Of a stretch of 64,000 bases of DNA, positions 1 through 9,170 are shown piece by piece; position 1 is the first letter of the stretch, and each line of letters opens with the position of its first letter. The stretch lies in assembly GCF_900086705.1 (NCBI RefSeq), contig NZ_LT575483.1:435166-499165 (forward strand). The letters run 5' to 3'. The notes beneath the pieces are model-generated. The model saw only the letters and a program-made list of their open reading frames with translations, searched no databases and was not told the origin of the DNA. A program made the position numbers and the translations under genes. This stretch comes from Massilibacillus massiliensis (GTDB taxonomy: Bacteria > Bacillota > Negativicutes > FLKF01).

Positions 1-70
1 TAATTGCAACAGCTATGATAATATCGCTATACTTTTTTATAAAACCAGTAGAAGATGTTTGCGTAGACAA
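1..70 (-). CDS. flhA: Flagellar export gate protein FlhA, N-terminal fragment
   Basis: Only the first 23 codons lie in the window; the gene runs off the left edge. The reading frame starts with TTG at 68-70, about nine bases after an AAGGGG ribosome site, and reads M-S-T-Q-T-S-S-T-G-F-I-K-K-Y-S-D and then a hydrophobic run. A short polar N-terminus ending in KKYSD before the first membrane helix fits FlhA. It directly follows flhB, the usual order. FlhA would form the membrane export gate of the flagellar type III secretion system. The assignment rests mainly on position and this short N-terminus. Confidence 0.72.
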   Translation of the reverse strand, partial: MSTQTSSTGFIKKYSDIIIAVAI

Positions 71-100
71 AATTTTTCGCCCCTTATTACATATTGTTTA

Positions 101-1240
101 TTATGACAATTTCTTTTTAAGCCTATAAACATAGGCCAGCACTTCCGCAACAGACTTATATAATTCATGTGGGACCACGTCACCAACTTCTGTAGTCGCA
201 TACAAAGCCCGTGCAAGTGGTTTATTTTCAACAATGGCAACCTTAGCTTCTTTTGCAATGGATTTGATTCTTTGTGCAATCAAATCTTGCCCTTTTGCAA
301 CAATCACTGGTGCCATCATACCTTTTTCATACTTTAAAGCAACCGCAAAATGTGTTGGATTTGTAATAATAACATCTGCTTTTGGCACTTCTTGCATCAT
401 CCGCTGCATCGCAATTGCTCTTTGCTTTTGCTTAATCTTAGCCTTAAGCTGTGGATTTCCCTCCGACTGCTTTGCTTCATCTTTAATGTCTTGTTTACTC
501 ATTTTAATACTTTCATTGTGCTGCCATTTTTGGTATAAATAATCCAAAACTGCAAGCACCAGCAAAACTTCGCATATCTGAAAAGCTAAGCTAAACAACA
601 TAGTAGAAACCATACGTAAAGCTTCATAAATATCTACGTAGACCAATTTAGGCAAATGCACAATTTCTTTTTTTAAAAATCCAACAATAAAATAACCAAT
701 AATTAAAATCTTAAAAATAGATTTCAGTAATTCAACTAACGAACGTTTTGAAAACATACGTTGCATACCGGAAATAGGATTCAACTTACTCAAACTTGGC
801 ATAATTGGTTCAAAGGTAAAATTAATTCCAACTTGAAATAAATTCACAATTAACGAAACGACTAAAATTGATAACATAATTGGCAACGCAGTTTTCATTA
901 ATAAAATAACAACATCAAAAAAGATATTCATCACAACTTCTGTCGTAATATTCTCAGGTATATTAGAGAAAACAAAAATCATATAATATGCTATTTGGTC
1001 GTAAATATAGCTGCCTAAAATTTTAAGTGAAAAAAACGCCATCAATAAAATAAATGTAGAATTTATCTCTTGACTTTTACCAACTTGTCCTTTTTTCTTT
1101 GCGTCCGCTTTCTTTTTCGGTGTTGCTTCTTCTGTTTTTTCGCCATTAAATAGCTGCAAGTCAAAATCAAAATACCGATTTGCTTTATCTTGACTTTGAG
1201 ATTTATCCCATCGCCCGTAATATAATATAAATATTTCCAT
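101..1240 (-). CDS. flhB: Flagellar export switch protein FlhB
   Basis: FlhB sits in the membrane export gate and switches secretion from rod/hook subunits to filament subunits. The protein has the typical N-terminal EKTEEATPKKKADA stretch, four hydrophobic segments, and the autocleavage motif NPTH at about residue 294 followed by the conserved C-terminal cytoplasmic domain. The open frame extends upstream to 1291, but that part overlaps fliR and is atypical. I chose the ATG at 1238-1240 as a compromise; no strong ribosome site is visible and translation may be coupled to the end of fliR. A later start just before FDLQLFNGEKTEE is also possible. Confidence 0.93.
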   Translation of the reverse strand: MEIFILYYGRWDKSQSQDKANRYFDFDLQLFNGEKTEEATPKKKADAKKKGQVGKSQEINSTFILLMAFFSLKILGSYIYDQIAYYMIFVFSNIPENITTEVVMNIFFDVVILLMKTALPIMLSILVVSLIVNLFQVGINFTFEPIMPSLSKLNPISGMQRMFSKRSLVELLKSIFKILIIGYFIVGFLKKEIVHLPKLVYVDIYEALRMVSTMLFSLAFQICEVLLVLAVLDYLYQKWQHNESIKMSKQDIKDEAKQSEGNPQLKAKIKQKQRAIAMQRMMQEVPKADVIITNPTHFAVALKYEKGMMAPVIVAKGQDLIAQRIKSIAKEAKVAIVENKPLARALYATTEVGDVVPHELYKSVAEVLAYVYRLKKKLS

Positions 1241-1985
1241 ACATTTCATTAAAAGCCACATCCAAAAACAAGATGTAAAAAGGTAATGCAAAAGCTAAAA
1301 CAAATAATCCAATAAAAATTTTTGCAGGAATACCAACAACAAAAATATTCATTTGCGGCATCGTTCTTGCAAGAATGCCTAGCGCTACATCTGTCAAAAT
1401 AATTGCAACTAATACAGGTAAACTAATCTTTATTGCAATCGTAAATGTAGCAGCAACCATATCTATTACTAATTTCGTGATACTTGGAGCGAAAGGATTA
1501 CTTAAAATGGGAACCAACTGAAAACTATCAAATAATCCTGTCAGTAATAAATGATGACTATTCGTAACTAGAAAAATAATAATTGCTAAATTATATTTAA
1601 AACTTCCAATCAAAGGAATTTGCTGTCCAGTCGTTGGATCTAATACATTTACCATCGCAAAGCCAACTTGCATGTCCAAGATCTGCCCAGCCATACGTAT
1701 ACCATGAAAAACCAAGGAAGCAATAAATCCAATCATCCATCCAATAAAAAGTTCTGTACAAATAACAATAATATACCCAATTAATGTTTCTGGAATCACC
1801 ATTCCATTCTGTAAGCTGACCAGTGGAAACAATACAAATGAAATTGCAACTGAAGCACTAATTCTAATCACACCCGGAATATTTGCACTACCTAAAAAAG
1901 GAGAAATAATAAAAATCCCGCTAATCCGTGTCAATACCAATAAAAAAAGGCCCAATTGATTCTCTAATACATTTAATATATCCAA
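1203..1985 (-). CDS. fliR: Flagellar biosynthetic protein FliR
   Basis: FliR is an integral membrane component of the FliPQR export gate. The 260-residue protein is of normal family length, very hydrophobic, and has the typical N-terminus (LENQLGLFLLVLTRISG) and the QILDMQVGFAMVNVLDP region. The start is TTG at 1983-1985, about ten bases after AAGGTGG. The 3' end overlaps the predicted 5' end of flhB, which suggests coupled translation. It lies in the conserved fliO-fliP-fliQ-fliR-flhB-flhA order. Confidence 0.96.
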   Translation of the reverse strand: MDILNVLENQLGLFLLVLTRISGIFIISPFLGSANIPGVIRISASVAISFVLFPLVSLQNGMVIPETLIGYIIVICTELFIGWMIGFIASLVFHGIRMAGQILDMQVGFAMVNVLDPTTGQQIPLIGSFKYNLAIIIFLVTNSHHLLLTGLFDSFQLVPILSNPFAPSITKLVIDMVAATFTIAIKISLPVLVAIILTDVALGILARTMPQMNIFVVGIPAKIFIGLFVLAFALPFYILFLDVAFNEMYGNIYIILRAMG

Positions 1986-2003
1986 TTTAATATATCCACC
2001 TTA

Positions 2004-2273
2004 CTAACCAATAAAACCAGGTAATCCCATAAATAAATTTCTAACATAATCAGTTAATAATCTGAGCATCCAAGGTCCAAAAATCAAAATCGAAACAAAT
2101 ACTGCAATGATCTTTGGAATAAAGGCCAATGTTTGCTCTTGAATCTGCGTAGTTGCTTGAAAAATACTAACTAAAACTCCGACTAACAAACCCAATCCTA
2201 GCATTGGGGCCGACACAAGCATAACCATCATTAGAGCTTCTTGACCCAATTGTATTACTACATCACTAGACAA
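2004..2273 (-). CDS. fliQ: Flagellar biosynthetic protein FliQ
   Basis: FliQ is a small export-gate subunit with two transmembrane helices that stacks with FliP and FliR. The 89-residue product has two hydrophobic hairpin helices and the family features IFQATTQIQEQTLAFIPK and a GPWM turn. It starts at TTG (2271-2273), eight bases after AGGAG. It lies 11 bases from fliP and 18 bases from fliR, so it is surely cotranscribed. Confidence 0.96.
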   Translation of the reverse strand: MSSDVVIQLGQEALMMVMLVSAPMLGLGLLVGVLVSIFQATTQIQEQTLAFIPKIIAVFVSILIFGPWMLRLLTDYVRNLFMGLPGFIG

Positions 2274-2284
2274 AATACCAGCTC

Positions 2285-3043
2285 CTATTTAAATGTACTG
2301 ATCAACGATTGAATTAACAAATGCCAGCCATCCACCATAACAAACAATAAAATTTTAAAAGGCAATGATATCATCGTCGGTGGAAGCATCATCATACCCA
2401 TAGACATCAACGTACTTGCAACAATCATATCAATCACAATAAACGGAATATAGATCATAAATCCGATTTGAAAGGCGGTTTTTAATTCACTAATGATAAA
2501 CGCTGGTATCAAAGTAAAGGTTGATACGTCCGTTTGTGATTCTGGCCTTGGTGCCTGAGACAAATTTACAAATAAAGCCAAATCTGATTCACGCGTTTGC
2601 TTAAACATAAATTCACGAATGGGATTCACGACCTCCGTGATCGCCTTCTCCTGCGTAATCTGACCCGCCAAATATGGTTGCAATCCATTATTATTCGCTA
2701 ATGTAAGGTATGGTGACATAATGAAAAAAGTTAAAAATAAAGCTAATGCAACAACTACTTGGTTGGGCGGCATATTCTGCGTTCCTAATGCATTACGCAA
2801 AAAAGATAAAACAACCATGATTCGTACAAAAGATGTAGTCATGATTAATATGGATGGCGCAAGTGATAAGACAGTCAGTACTCCTAAAACTTGTAAACTA
2901 AGTGCTACATCCTGCGGATTATCTGCGCCATTAATTCCAATATTTACATTTGGAATTAGTGGTGCTGCAGAAACGCCAGCCGGCAGAAAAAATAATACAC
3001 ATAGCACTCCCACTAGCAAAACAACATTTTGTTGTTTAAACAC
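2285..3043 (-). CDS. fliP: Flagellar biosynthetic protein FliP
   Basis: FliP forms the core of the flagellar export gate. The 252-residue product begins with a cleavable-type signal peptide ending near GVSAAP, and carries the family blocks SFVRIMVVLSFLRNALG and MPPNQVVVALALFLTFF and a C-terminal region with two membrane helices (IGFMIYIPFIVIDMIVAS). The start codon is GTG at 3041-3043, eight bases after an AGAGG ribosome site. It lies between fliO and fliQ, as in Bacillus. Confidence 0.97.
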   Translation of the reverse strand: MFKQQNVVLLVGVLCVLFFLPAGVSAAPLIPNVNIGINGADNPQDVALSLQVLGVLTVLSLAPSILIMTTSFVRIMVVLSFLRNALGTQNMPPNQVVVALALFLTFFIMSPYLTLANNNGLQPYLAGQITQEKAITEVVNPIREFMFKQTRESDLALFVNLSQAPRPESQTDVSTFTLIPAFIISELKTAFQIGFMIYIPFIVIDMIVASTLMSMGMMMLPPTMISLPFKILLFVMVDGWHLLIQSLISTFK

Positions 3044-3059
3044 CTACTCTACCTCTTCT

Positions 3060-3626
3060 CTATTTACGATCTTTGTTGTTATTTAAAATATTAGGAAATT
3101 TGCGTGCCATCTGTTCTAAAGATACTAACTGCCTTTCAAACATGGTATTAAAATTTTCATTAGAAAAACCAATACTCTCCTGACTACGAAGCTTTCCTAT
3201 CTCTAATTCATCTGTAATTTTATTTAATAACGTAATATTATGATCTGTTACACCAATTAATAAAACTTCGCCTGCTATTTCGATAACATATAAAGCTCGA
3301 TTGTTCCCCAGTGGTAAACTTTCTAATACTTTTGCCGACTTACTTAAATTTACACTGCCAAATTTCTTACCTAAAAATCGAGAAGCAAAATAAGCAAGTC
3401 CAATAACAAAAGTAAACACCATAAGTAAACTAATAAGATATGCAAACGTAGAAAGCCAAGAGGATTTCGTTGGCTCCGCTACGGTTGTACTATCTTGATA
3501 AGCAGAAAGATAACCACCTGCTTGATTTGTTGCTTCTTGCGCAGCCTGTACCAATGATACAGGCTCTGCGCATAGAAAAAATAATATCGACAAACTGCCT
3601 ATCAATAAATATTTTCTTATCTGCAT
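3060..3626 (-). CDS. fliO: Flagellar biosynthetic protein FliO (FliZ-like)
   Basis: FliO helps assemble the FliP complex. The 188-residue product has an N-terminal signal-like hydrophobic segment, a short polar linker, a second membrane helix around residues 62-84, and then the FliO cytoplasmic domain (VLESLPLGNNRALYVIEIAGEV, then LLIGVTDHNITLL). This layout matches Bacillus FliZ/FliO. It sits directly between cheY and fliP, with only two bases separating it from cheY. Confidence 0.9.
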   Translation of the reverse strand: MQIRKYLLIGSLSILFFLCAEPVSLVQAAQEATNQAGGYLSAYQDSTTVAEPTKSSWLSTFAYLISLLMVFTFVIGLAYFASRFLGKKFGSVNLSKSAKVLESLPLGNNRALYVIEIAGEVLLIGVTDHNITLLNKITDELEIGKLRSQESIGFSNENFNTMFERQLVSLEQMARKFPNILNNNKDRK

Positions 3627-3628
3627 GA

Positions 3629-3991
3629 TTATCCTACAGCTTTACGTACCGCTTCCAAAACACGATCAGGTTGGAATGGTTTTACAATAAAGTCTCTAGC
3701 ACCAGCTTGAATTGCTTCAATAACCATCGCCTGCTGTCCCATCGCGCTACACATAATCACTTTTGCATTTGGATCAATTTTTTTGATCTCCTTTACTGCG
3801 CTAATTCCATCCATTTCTGGCATTGTAATATCCATTGTAGTCAAATCAGGTTTTAATTCTTGGAACTTCTCCAAAGCTTTTAACCCATTCTCTGCTTCTC
3901 CAACAATCTCATAACCATTTTTACTTAAAATATCTTTTACCATCATTCTCATGAATGCTGCATCATCAACAATTAAAACTCTTATTGCCAT
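3629..3991 (-). CDS. cheY: Chemotaxis response regulator CheY
   Basis: This is a single-domain 120-residue receiver protein that, when phosphorylated, binds the flagellar switch and changes rotation. Key residues are visible: the acidic pair D9-D10, the phosphorylation site D54 in TMDITMPEMDG, S82 in the switch position, and K104 in FIVKPF. The start is the ATG at 3989-3991 because a strong AAGGAGAG lies ten bases upstream; the longer open frame to 4012 has no such site. Its place between fliY, the likely CheY-P phosphatase, and fliO is the Bacillus arrangement. Confidence 0.96.
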   Translation of the reverse strand: MAIRVLIVDDAAFMRMMVKDILSKNGYEIVGEAENGLKALEKFQELKPDLTTMDITMPEMDGISAVKEIKKIDPNAKVIMCSAMGQQAMVIEAIQAGARDFIVKPFQPDRVLEAVRKAVG

Positions 3992-4073
3992 GAAACATCT
4001 CTCCTTAAACATAAATTATTTTCACTTGTTAAACTAGGATAGTTAAATACTCTATTTAATATATTAATATAAA

Positions 4074-5261
4074 TTACTGAATATTTCTAGCTCTTTCCAT
4101 AGGACTGATAATATCAGTTATTCTCACGCCAAAATTTTCATCAATAACAACAACTTCGCCTTTTGCTAAAAGCTTTCCATTTACTAAAATATCTACGGGC
4201 TCACCAGCCAGTTTATCTAACTCAATAATAGAACCAGCTGCCAGATCCAAAATATCTTTGATCAGTTTTTTCGTTCTTCCCAATTCTACAGTAACTTGAA
4301 GTGGCACATCCATAATTAAACCAAGATTAGCATCCGATATAGGTGTACCATTCGCAGTTAATGGTGCAAATTGTACTGGTTGTACCGGTACGCCCGGAGC
4401 AACACGTGCTGCTTGCGGAGCAGGACCTGCTGCATACATGGTTTGTTGCTGCATTGGCGCTGCTGTAGCGGCAACTTGCTGAGGAGCTTGTGCGACTGCT
4501 GCCACAGGCTCTTGCACTGACACAGATGCTGGTGAAGTAGTTGCGACTTCAGAAGTTTCACTTGCAGGCGGTGTCATTAAGCTTTCTACCATATCTTTTG
4601 CTATCTTTATCGGTAATATCTGCATAATTTCACTGTCAATTAAACCTTCTACTTCCATTCGAAATGCAACTCTAACGATCGGCTCATCATTCGCTACTAA
4701 CTCACTTACTGGTTCGGCTGATGCTAGATCCACTAACTTTACATTTGGTGGTGAAATATCAATTTTTTTATTAAACATTGTTGACAATGAAGTCGATACC
4801 GACCCCATCATCTGGTTCATTGCTTCACCCACAGCACTCATATAAAGCTCATTTAATTCTGTTGGCGGATTCGTACCATCTCCACCCATCATCAAATCAG
4901 CAATAATCAAAGAATCTTGTTCCCGAATCGCCAAAATATTATTGCCATCAATTCCGATTGTATAACCAACCTCCACTAATAAATACGGCAACGGATAGTG
5001 GTCTTTAATCGAACCTAGAGTATCAACGGAAACACGAGGAGTTGTAATATCAACGCGACGTCCAAGAAGAACTGATAAAGTAGTAGCAGCACTTCCCATA
5101 GAGATGTTACCGATCTCTCCAAGTGCATCTCGTTCCATTTCATTTATCACATCGTCTGCGTTACTTGAATTTTCTGTTGTTGCAGTTTCCTGCGAACCTC
5201 CTTCAGTGTTGCCTTCAAGCAAAGCATTTATTTCATCTTGCGAAAGAAAACCATCATTCAT
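4074..5261 (-). CDS. fliY: Flagellar switch protein / CheY-P phosphatase FliY
   Basis: FliY combines a CheC-type phosphatase with a FliN switch domain. An N-terminal SQDEINALLEG peptide is the expected CheY-P docking motif. Two CheC active-site motifs follow: EIGNISMGSAATTLS near residues 49-63 and EAMNQMMGSVSTSLS near 146-160. A Pro/Gln/Ala-rich linker at about 235-310 leads to a C-terminal SpoA/FliN domain (DVPLQVTVELGRTKKLIKDIL). The start chosen is the second in-frame ATG, nine bases after AAGGGG; the first ATG abuts the ribosome site. It overlaps fliM by eight bases. Confidence 0.95.
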   Translation of the reverse strand: MNDGFLSQDEINALLEGNTEGGSQETATTENSSNADDVINEMERDALGEIGNISMGSAATTLSVLLGRRVDITTPRVSVDTLGSIKDHYPLPYLLVEVGYTIGIDGNNILAIREQDSLIIADLMMGGDGTNPPTELNELYMSAVGEAMNQMMGSVSTSLSTMFNKKIDISPPNVKLVDLASAEPVSELVANDEPIVRVAFRMEVEGLIDSEIMQILPIKIAKDMVESLMTPPASETSEVATTSPASVSVQEPVAAVAQAPQQVAATAAPMQQQTMYAAGPAPQAARVAPGVPVQPVQFAPLTANGTPISDANLGLIMDVPLQVTVELGRTKKLIKDILDLAAGSIIELDKLAGEPVDILVNGKLLAKGEVVVIDENFGVRITDIISPMERARNIQ

Positions 5262-6255
5262 CGTTATCATCCCCTTCTGTATTTACCCTAGATATCTGGA
5301 CAGCTACATTTTTACCTGAAACACCAGGCCTACAGAAAAATTTAGGCCTCGTACCTACAATTAGGTTTAATTCCTCGCCAACTTTTGTTTCCAACTGTAA
5401 TACATCCCCAACCATCAAGTTTAAAAATTCATGTACACTAACCTCAACATTGCCTAACTCAACCGACATCGGAACATACGTCCTTCTAATCTTCCGTTGC
5501 AATATTTCAATCTGTTCCGGATTATCTTCTTTCATAACAGATGAAGCAACCCAAAATGTAGTCGTCAATTTAGCCATAACCGGCTCTAGAACTAAATACG
5601 GAATACAAATATTCATTAGACCTTCCACTTCACCAATTTTCACTTGAAGTGTAATGATTACAACCATATCATTTGGAGGTACAATTTGCGTAAATTGCGG
5701 ATTTGTTTCAATGGCCTCCAAATGTGGTGTTATTTGCACAACATTTTGCCAAGCTTCTTTAAAATTTTCCAAAGCCTTATTCATAATTTTGCGTACAACA
5801 ACTTCTTCGATATCTGTCAATGCCCTAATTTTACTTAAAGCCTCACCAGCACCACCAAATAATCGATCAATAATCGCAAACGTAATATTCGGATTCATTT
5901 CAAATATTACATTTCCTTTTAATGGATCCATATCCAAAATCCCTATAACACTCGGATTTGATAGTGAACGAACAAACTCTTCATAAGTTAACTGTTCAAC
6001 CGATGCAACATCTACATTGATCATCGTCCTAAGATGTGTTGATAAATAGGTATTTAAAAGTCGGGCAAAATTTTCATGCAGCATGTACAATGTACGAATC
6101 TGATCCTTTGAAAATTTATCAGGGCGTTTAAAATCATAGATCTTGATTTTTTTCTGTTTTTCTTCAACTTTCATTTCCTCAGCTGAAACAACACCTGTAG
6201 ACAACGCTGATAATAATTGGTCAATTTCTGACTGCGATAAGACATCCCCTGACAA
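5254..6255 (-). CDS. fliM: Flagellar motor switch protein FliM
   Basis: FliM is the middle switch component that receives CheY-P and contacts FliG. The N-terminal docking motif SQSEIDQLLSAL, the GGAGEALSKIRALTDIE segment and the C-terminal SpoA domain (MSVELGNVEVSVHEFLNL) are clear. The 333-residue length is normal. The best start is TTG at 6253-6255, six bases after AAAGGAGGAGG; the upstream in-frame ATG at 6273 would place the ribosome site inside the coding region and is rejected. The 3' end overlaps fliY. Confidence 0.95.
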   Translation of the reverse strand: MSGDVLSQSEIDQLLSALSTGVVSAEEMKVEEKQKKIKIYDFKRPDKFSKDQIRTLYMLHENFARLLNTYLSTHLRTMINVDVASVEQLTYEEFVRSLSNPSVIGILDMDPLKGNVIFEMNPNITFAIIDRLFGGAGEALSKIRALTDIEEVVVRKIMNKALENFKEAWQNVVQITPHLEAIETNPQFTQIVPPNDMVVIITLQVKIGEVEGLMNICIPYLVLEPVMAKLTTTFWVASSVMKEDNPEQIEILQRKIRRTYVPMSVELGNVEVSVHEFLNLMVGDVLQLETKVGEELNLIVGTRPKFFCRPGVSGKNVAVQISRVNTEGDDNDE

Positions 6256-6302
6256 TATTCCTCCTCCTTTCATACCCTATACTATTAAACCATATAAAAA
6301 TA

Positions 6303-6773
6303 TTATTGCAAAACAAAATTCGTAATATATACTTGATATACAGTGTTTTCACCAAGAATTTTATTTACTTCATCTTTGATTTGTACCTTTAATTCCTCCT
6401 GCTTACTAGGATCAAAATTTTCTATTTTTTGTGCTCTAAGTAATTGCAGTACAGAATCTAAGATTTTCGTTTCTACTGCCGGTGTGATCTTTCCATCTTT
6501 GCTGCCAGCTTTCTCTGGATCTAACTCCAAAACAACGCCAACTTTCAAATAACGTCCGCTTTTCACGCCACCAACATTCACGATTACGCCTTCTTTAGGA
6601 TCACCAAGCTTTACAAAAATCCCTGGATCCCTGGATGGAACTTTCCCAACAGAGTCGGTCATCACTTTCGTAGCGATAAAATAGGACATCCCACCTGCCA
6701 GAATTAACCCCACCACAATCAAACCTACAATCATCAACATTGGACTTTTTTTCTTAGTTCCTTCTTCAGCCAA
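6303..6773 (-). CDS. fliL: Flagellar basal body-associated protein FliL
   Basis: FliL is a single-pass membrane protein that supports the stator around the basal body. The product (156 residues from the chosen start) has a short charged N-terminus, one transmembrane helix (MLMIVGLIVVGLILAGG), and a periplasmic FliL domain ending in NTVYQVYITNFVLQ. The start is TTG at 6771-6773, nine bases after GGAGG; the upstream in-frame ATG codons are too close to or before that site. It precedes fliM, as in Bacillus. No motA or motB is in the window. Confidence 0.92.
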   Translation of the reverse strand: MAEEGTKKKSPMLMIVGLIVVGLILAGGMSYFIATKVMTDSVGKVPSRDPGIFVKLGDPKEGVIVNVGGVKSGRYLKVGVVLELDPEKAGSKDGKITPAVETKILDSVLQLLRAQKIENFDPSKQEELKVQIKDEVNKILGENTVYQVYITNFVLQ

Positions 6774-6899
6774 TATCATCCACCTCCATACAATAAAGGA
6801 CATTCAAATGCTGTCCACATTACATTCATAATCATTCAATATAAATAAAAATGTCACCAGCCTAAACTACAAGCTAATTCCATTGGATATTCAAGATTA

Positions 6900-7106
6900 T
6901 CAACGGAAATTATTGCCACTATATAAAGCACGTTTATATGTCATGACACGTCTAACGACTTCTTCCATTTTTTCTTCTATAATAATTTTTTTCCCATTGG
7001 TCAACGTAACTACAGTGTCAGGAGTTTGCTCAATTGTTTCAATTATTTCGGCATTTAAAATAAATTCGCCCTGTTCACCTGAATTGAATTTTGTTAACTT
7101 AATCAT
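6900..7106 (-). CDS. swrD: Flagellar protein FlbD / SwrD
   Basis: This 68-residue protein starts MIKLTKFN and contains FILNAEIIETIEQTPDT and TLTNGKKIIIEEKMEEV, the hallmark of the FlbD family (SwrD in Bacillus), which raises flagellar motor torque. The start is the ATG at 7104-7106, preceded by AGGAGGAG; the longer frame to 7157 runs into the flgE spacer and is not convincing. It sits between flgE and fliL, the conserved location. A 126-base spacer without a recognisable gene separates it from fliL. Confidence 0.93.
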   Translation of the reverse strand: MIKLTKFNSGEQGEFILNAEIIETIEQTPDTVVTLTNGKKIIIEEKMEEVVRRVMTYKRALYSGNNFR

Positions 7107-7168
7107 ATGTATACTCCTCCTGTATTTTAGAAAAGGGGGAAATTCACTTTCCCCCAATTATTTATTCT

Positions 7169-9094
7169 TTAACGTTTTAAGTTTACCAATGTTTCTAGCA
7201 TTTCATCAGAAACAGTAATAATCTTCGAATTGGATTGGAAACCACGTTGGGTAATAATCATATCACTAAATTGTTCTGATAAATTTACATTTGACATCTC
7301 TAAACTTGATGGAGTCAATGTACCTGCGCCGCCAGTACCTGCTGAACTAATTTGAGGATCACCAGAGTTATTGGAGACACTATATAAACTTGTACCCGAT
7401 TTCGTTAACCCCGCTGGATTATTGAAAGTAGCCAAAGCAACTTGTGCTAAGTTTTTCTTTAAACCATTACTGAAACTACCAACAATTGTACCAGAACTAT
7501 CTAGACTTACGCTCTCCAAACTTCCCGCAGTATTCCCATCTTTATCAACGGCAATGGCACTATCACCCTCATATTGCGTCAAAGATGAGAAATCTAAAGT
7601 TAACGTTGTTGTTGCCCCACCTAAGCCCGCGTCACTTGGCTTAAACGTCAATGCAGAAACTGTGGAAGAAAGATATTTACCATTCTCATCAAAAGTTATT
7701 GTTCCCGTACCACCACTGATTGTACAACCAGTATCTGTTGCTGTTCCTGGTGAAAAAGTCCATTCATTATTGTTTTTTGACTTAGTAAACGTACCTGTAA
7801 TCGTATGTTTCACACCTTGACTATCATACGCCGCAACAGAAGCAACTACCTTTACTGCTGTATCTGCTTTGGCTATCGTCGTATAAGTTTTACCTATTCC
7901 ATCATAAGAAACTTGAGTCATTCCATCACTAAGAGTTATCGTATCCATTCCATCGACAAGTTTATAATCTGAAGATCCTGCACTCAGGCCTAAATTACTC
8001 ATTACCTGTGACTGAGTTAAATTAGACTGAGTTAAAGTATATGTACCACCAGCAAGATATTCTATTACAGACCCATCAGAAAGTGTAATTGAAGGATCTC
8101 CTGGAGTCAAATTGTTGATATTATCAAAATCAGTTCCAGAGCTCAAGCCTAATTTACTCATAACATTTGCATTAGTCAAGTTAGGTGTTGTTACTGTATA
8201 TTTCCCACTAGCTGCATCATAAGCAACTGTTGCACCGTTACTCAAAGTTATACTCTTCGTTAGTGTATCCAAGTTATTAATTATAGCTTCATCTGCGCTC
8301 CCTGTTGCAATTCCCAAATTTTCCAACACATTAGCTTTTGTCAAACCAGTTGTTGCAGTATCTTTCGTATTCACAACAGTCGTCGTATAGTTTGTTCCAT
8401 CGTACGAGACTTTAGTTGTTCCATCGCTGAGAGTTATTGTGCTACCTGATGCTAATCCATCTACAGCCGTATAGTCTGCGGTTCCTGACGCTAAACCTAA
8501 ATTTTTAATTGTTTCTTTTTTCGTCAATCCTGCTGTAATCGTGGTGCCATTGCTAGCATCAGCAGACAAGTTTTTACTATATTTTACTTCAGTAGTTGCC
8601 TTTGCTGCCATAGTTTGACCTACCGGTACAAGAATATCTGTAACTCCAGCATTACTATTAATCGTACCTGTTTCATCGGCCATCCAACCTTGTACCTTCA
8701 AGCCGCCACTATTTACATAGTTACCATTTTCATCAAAGCGGAAAGAACCATCACGTGTATAGAATGTATTTCCTCCATTTGCTACCATAAAAAATCCTGA
8801 TCCAGAAAGGCAAAGATCTGTATTGTAACCTGTAGATTGAACACTACCATCTGTCATATTTGCATCAATGCTAGCGAGTCCAACACCTAGCCCTATTTGT
8901 TTGGCATTTGTTCCACCTAAATTACCTTGTGGTGATGATGCTCCTGTGATCGTTTGGCTTAAAATGTCCTGAAAAGTTGCCCGACTTCCCTTAAATCCTG
9001 TTGTATTTACATTGGCGATATTGTCACCAATCACATCCATACGTGTTTGATGGTTTTTCAACCCGGACACGCCGGAAAATAATGAACGCATCAT
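7169..9094 (-). CDS. flgE: Flagellar hook protein FlgE with repeat insertion
   Basis: FlgE builds the flagellar hook. The N-terminus (SGLKNHQTRMDVIGDNIANVNTTGF) and the C-terminus (NVNLSEQFSDMIITQRGFQSNSKII) are the conserved rod/hook coiled-coil parts. At 641 residues it is much longer than a typical hook protein. The extra length is a Thr/Ser/Gly-rich middle region containing four tandem imperfect repeats (separate entry). The start is the first of two ATG codons at 9092-9094, nine bases after GGAGG. FlgD, which caps the growing hook, is encoded two genes upstream. Confidence 0.95.
   Translation of the reverse strand: MMRSLFSGVSGLKNHQTRMDVIGDNIANVNTTGFKGSRATFQDILSQTITGASSPQGNLGGTNAKQIGLGVGLASIDANMTDGSVQSTGYNTDLCLSGSGFFMVANGGNTFYTRDGSFRFDENGNYVNSGGLKVQGWMADETGTINSNAGVTDILVPVGQTMAAKATTEVKYSKNLSADASNGTTITAGLTKKETIKNLGLASGTADYTAVDGLASGSTITLSDGTTKVSYDGTNYTTTVVNTKDTATTGLTKANVLENLGIATGSADEAIINNLDTLTKSITLSNGATVAYDAASGKYTVTTPNLTNANVMSKLGLSSGTDFDNINNLTPGDPSITLSDGSVIEYLAGGTYTLTQSNLTQSQVMSNLGLSAGSSDYKLVDGMDTITLSDGMTQVSYDGIGKTYTTIAKADTAVKVVASVAAYDSQGVKHTITGTFTKSKNNNEWTFSPGTATDTGCTISGGTGTITFDENGKYLSSTVSALTFKPSDAGLGGATTTLTLDFSSLTQYEGDSAIAVDKDGNTAGSLESVSLDSSGTIVGSFSNGLKKNLAQVALATFNNPAGLTKSGTSLYSVSNNSGDPQISSAGTGGAGTLTPSSLEMSNVNLSEQFSDMIITQRGFQSNSKIITVSDEMLETLVNLKR
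7862..8530 (-). repeat. Four tandem protein repeats inside flgE
   Basis: Four consecutive coding units of about 53-61 residues (8530-8348, 8347-8180, 8179-8021, 8020-7862) share the pattern GLT-x-V-x-x-NLGL-x-SG, then a short Asp/Asn segment, then TITLSDG-x-x-VSYDG-x-YT. They are clearly homologous but diverged at the protein level, and they fill the surface-exposed variable region of the hook protein. Such regions can gain or lose units by recombination. Confidence 0.85.
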
Positions 9095-9170
9095 AAAAAT
9101 CAACCTCCTCAATTATGCAGTGCGTCATATCGATCATTCAATAACGCTAAGCTCCCTGTTAAGGTCCAGC

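Noticed and set aside
5123-5647. 174-codon plus-strand open frame
   Set aside because: Antisense to the well-supported fliY and fliM genes, with no recognisable domain.
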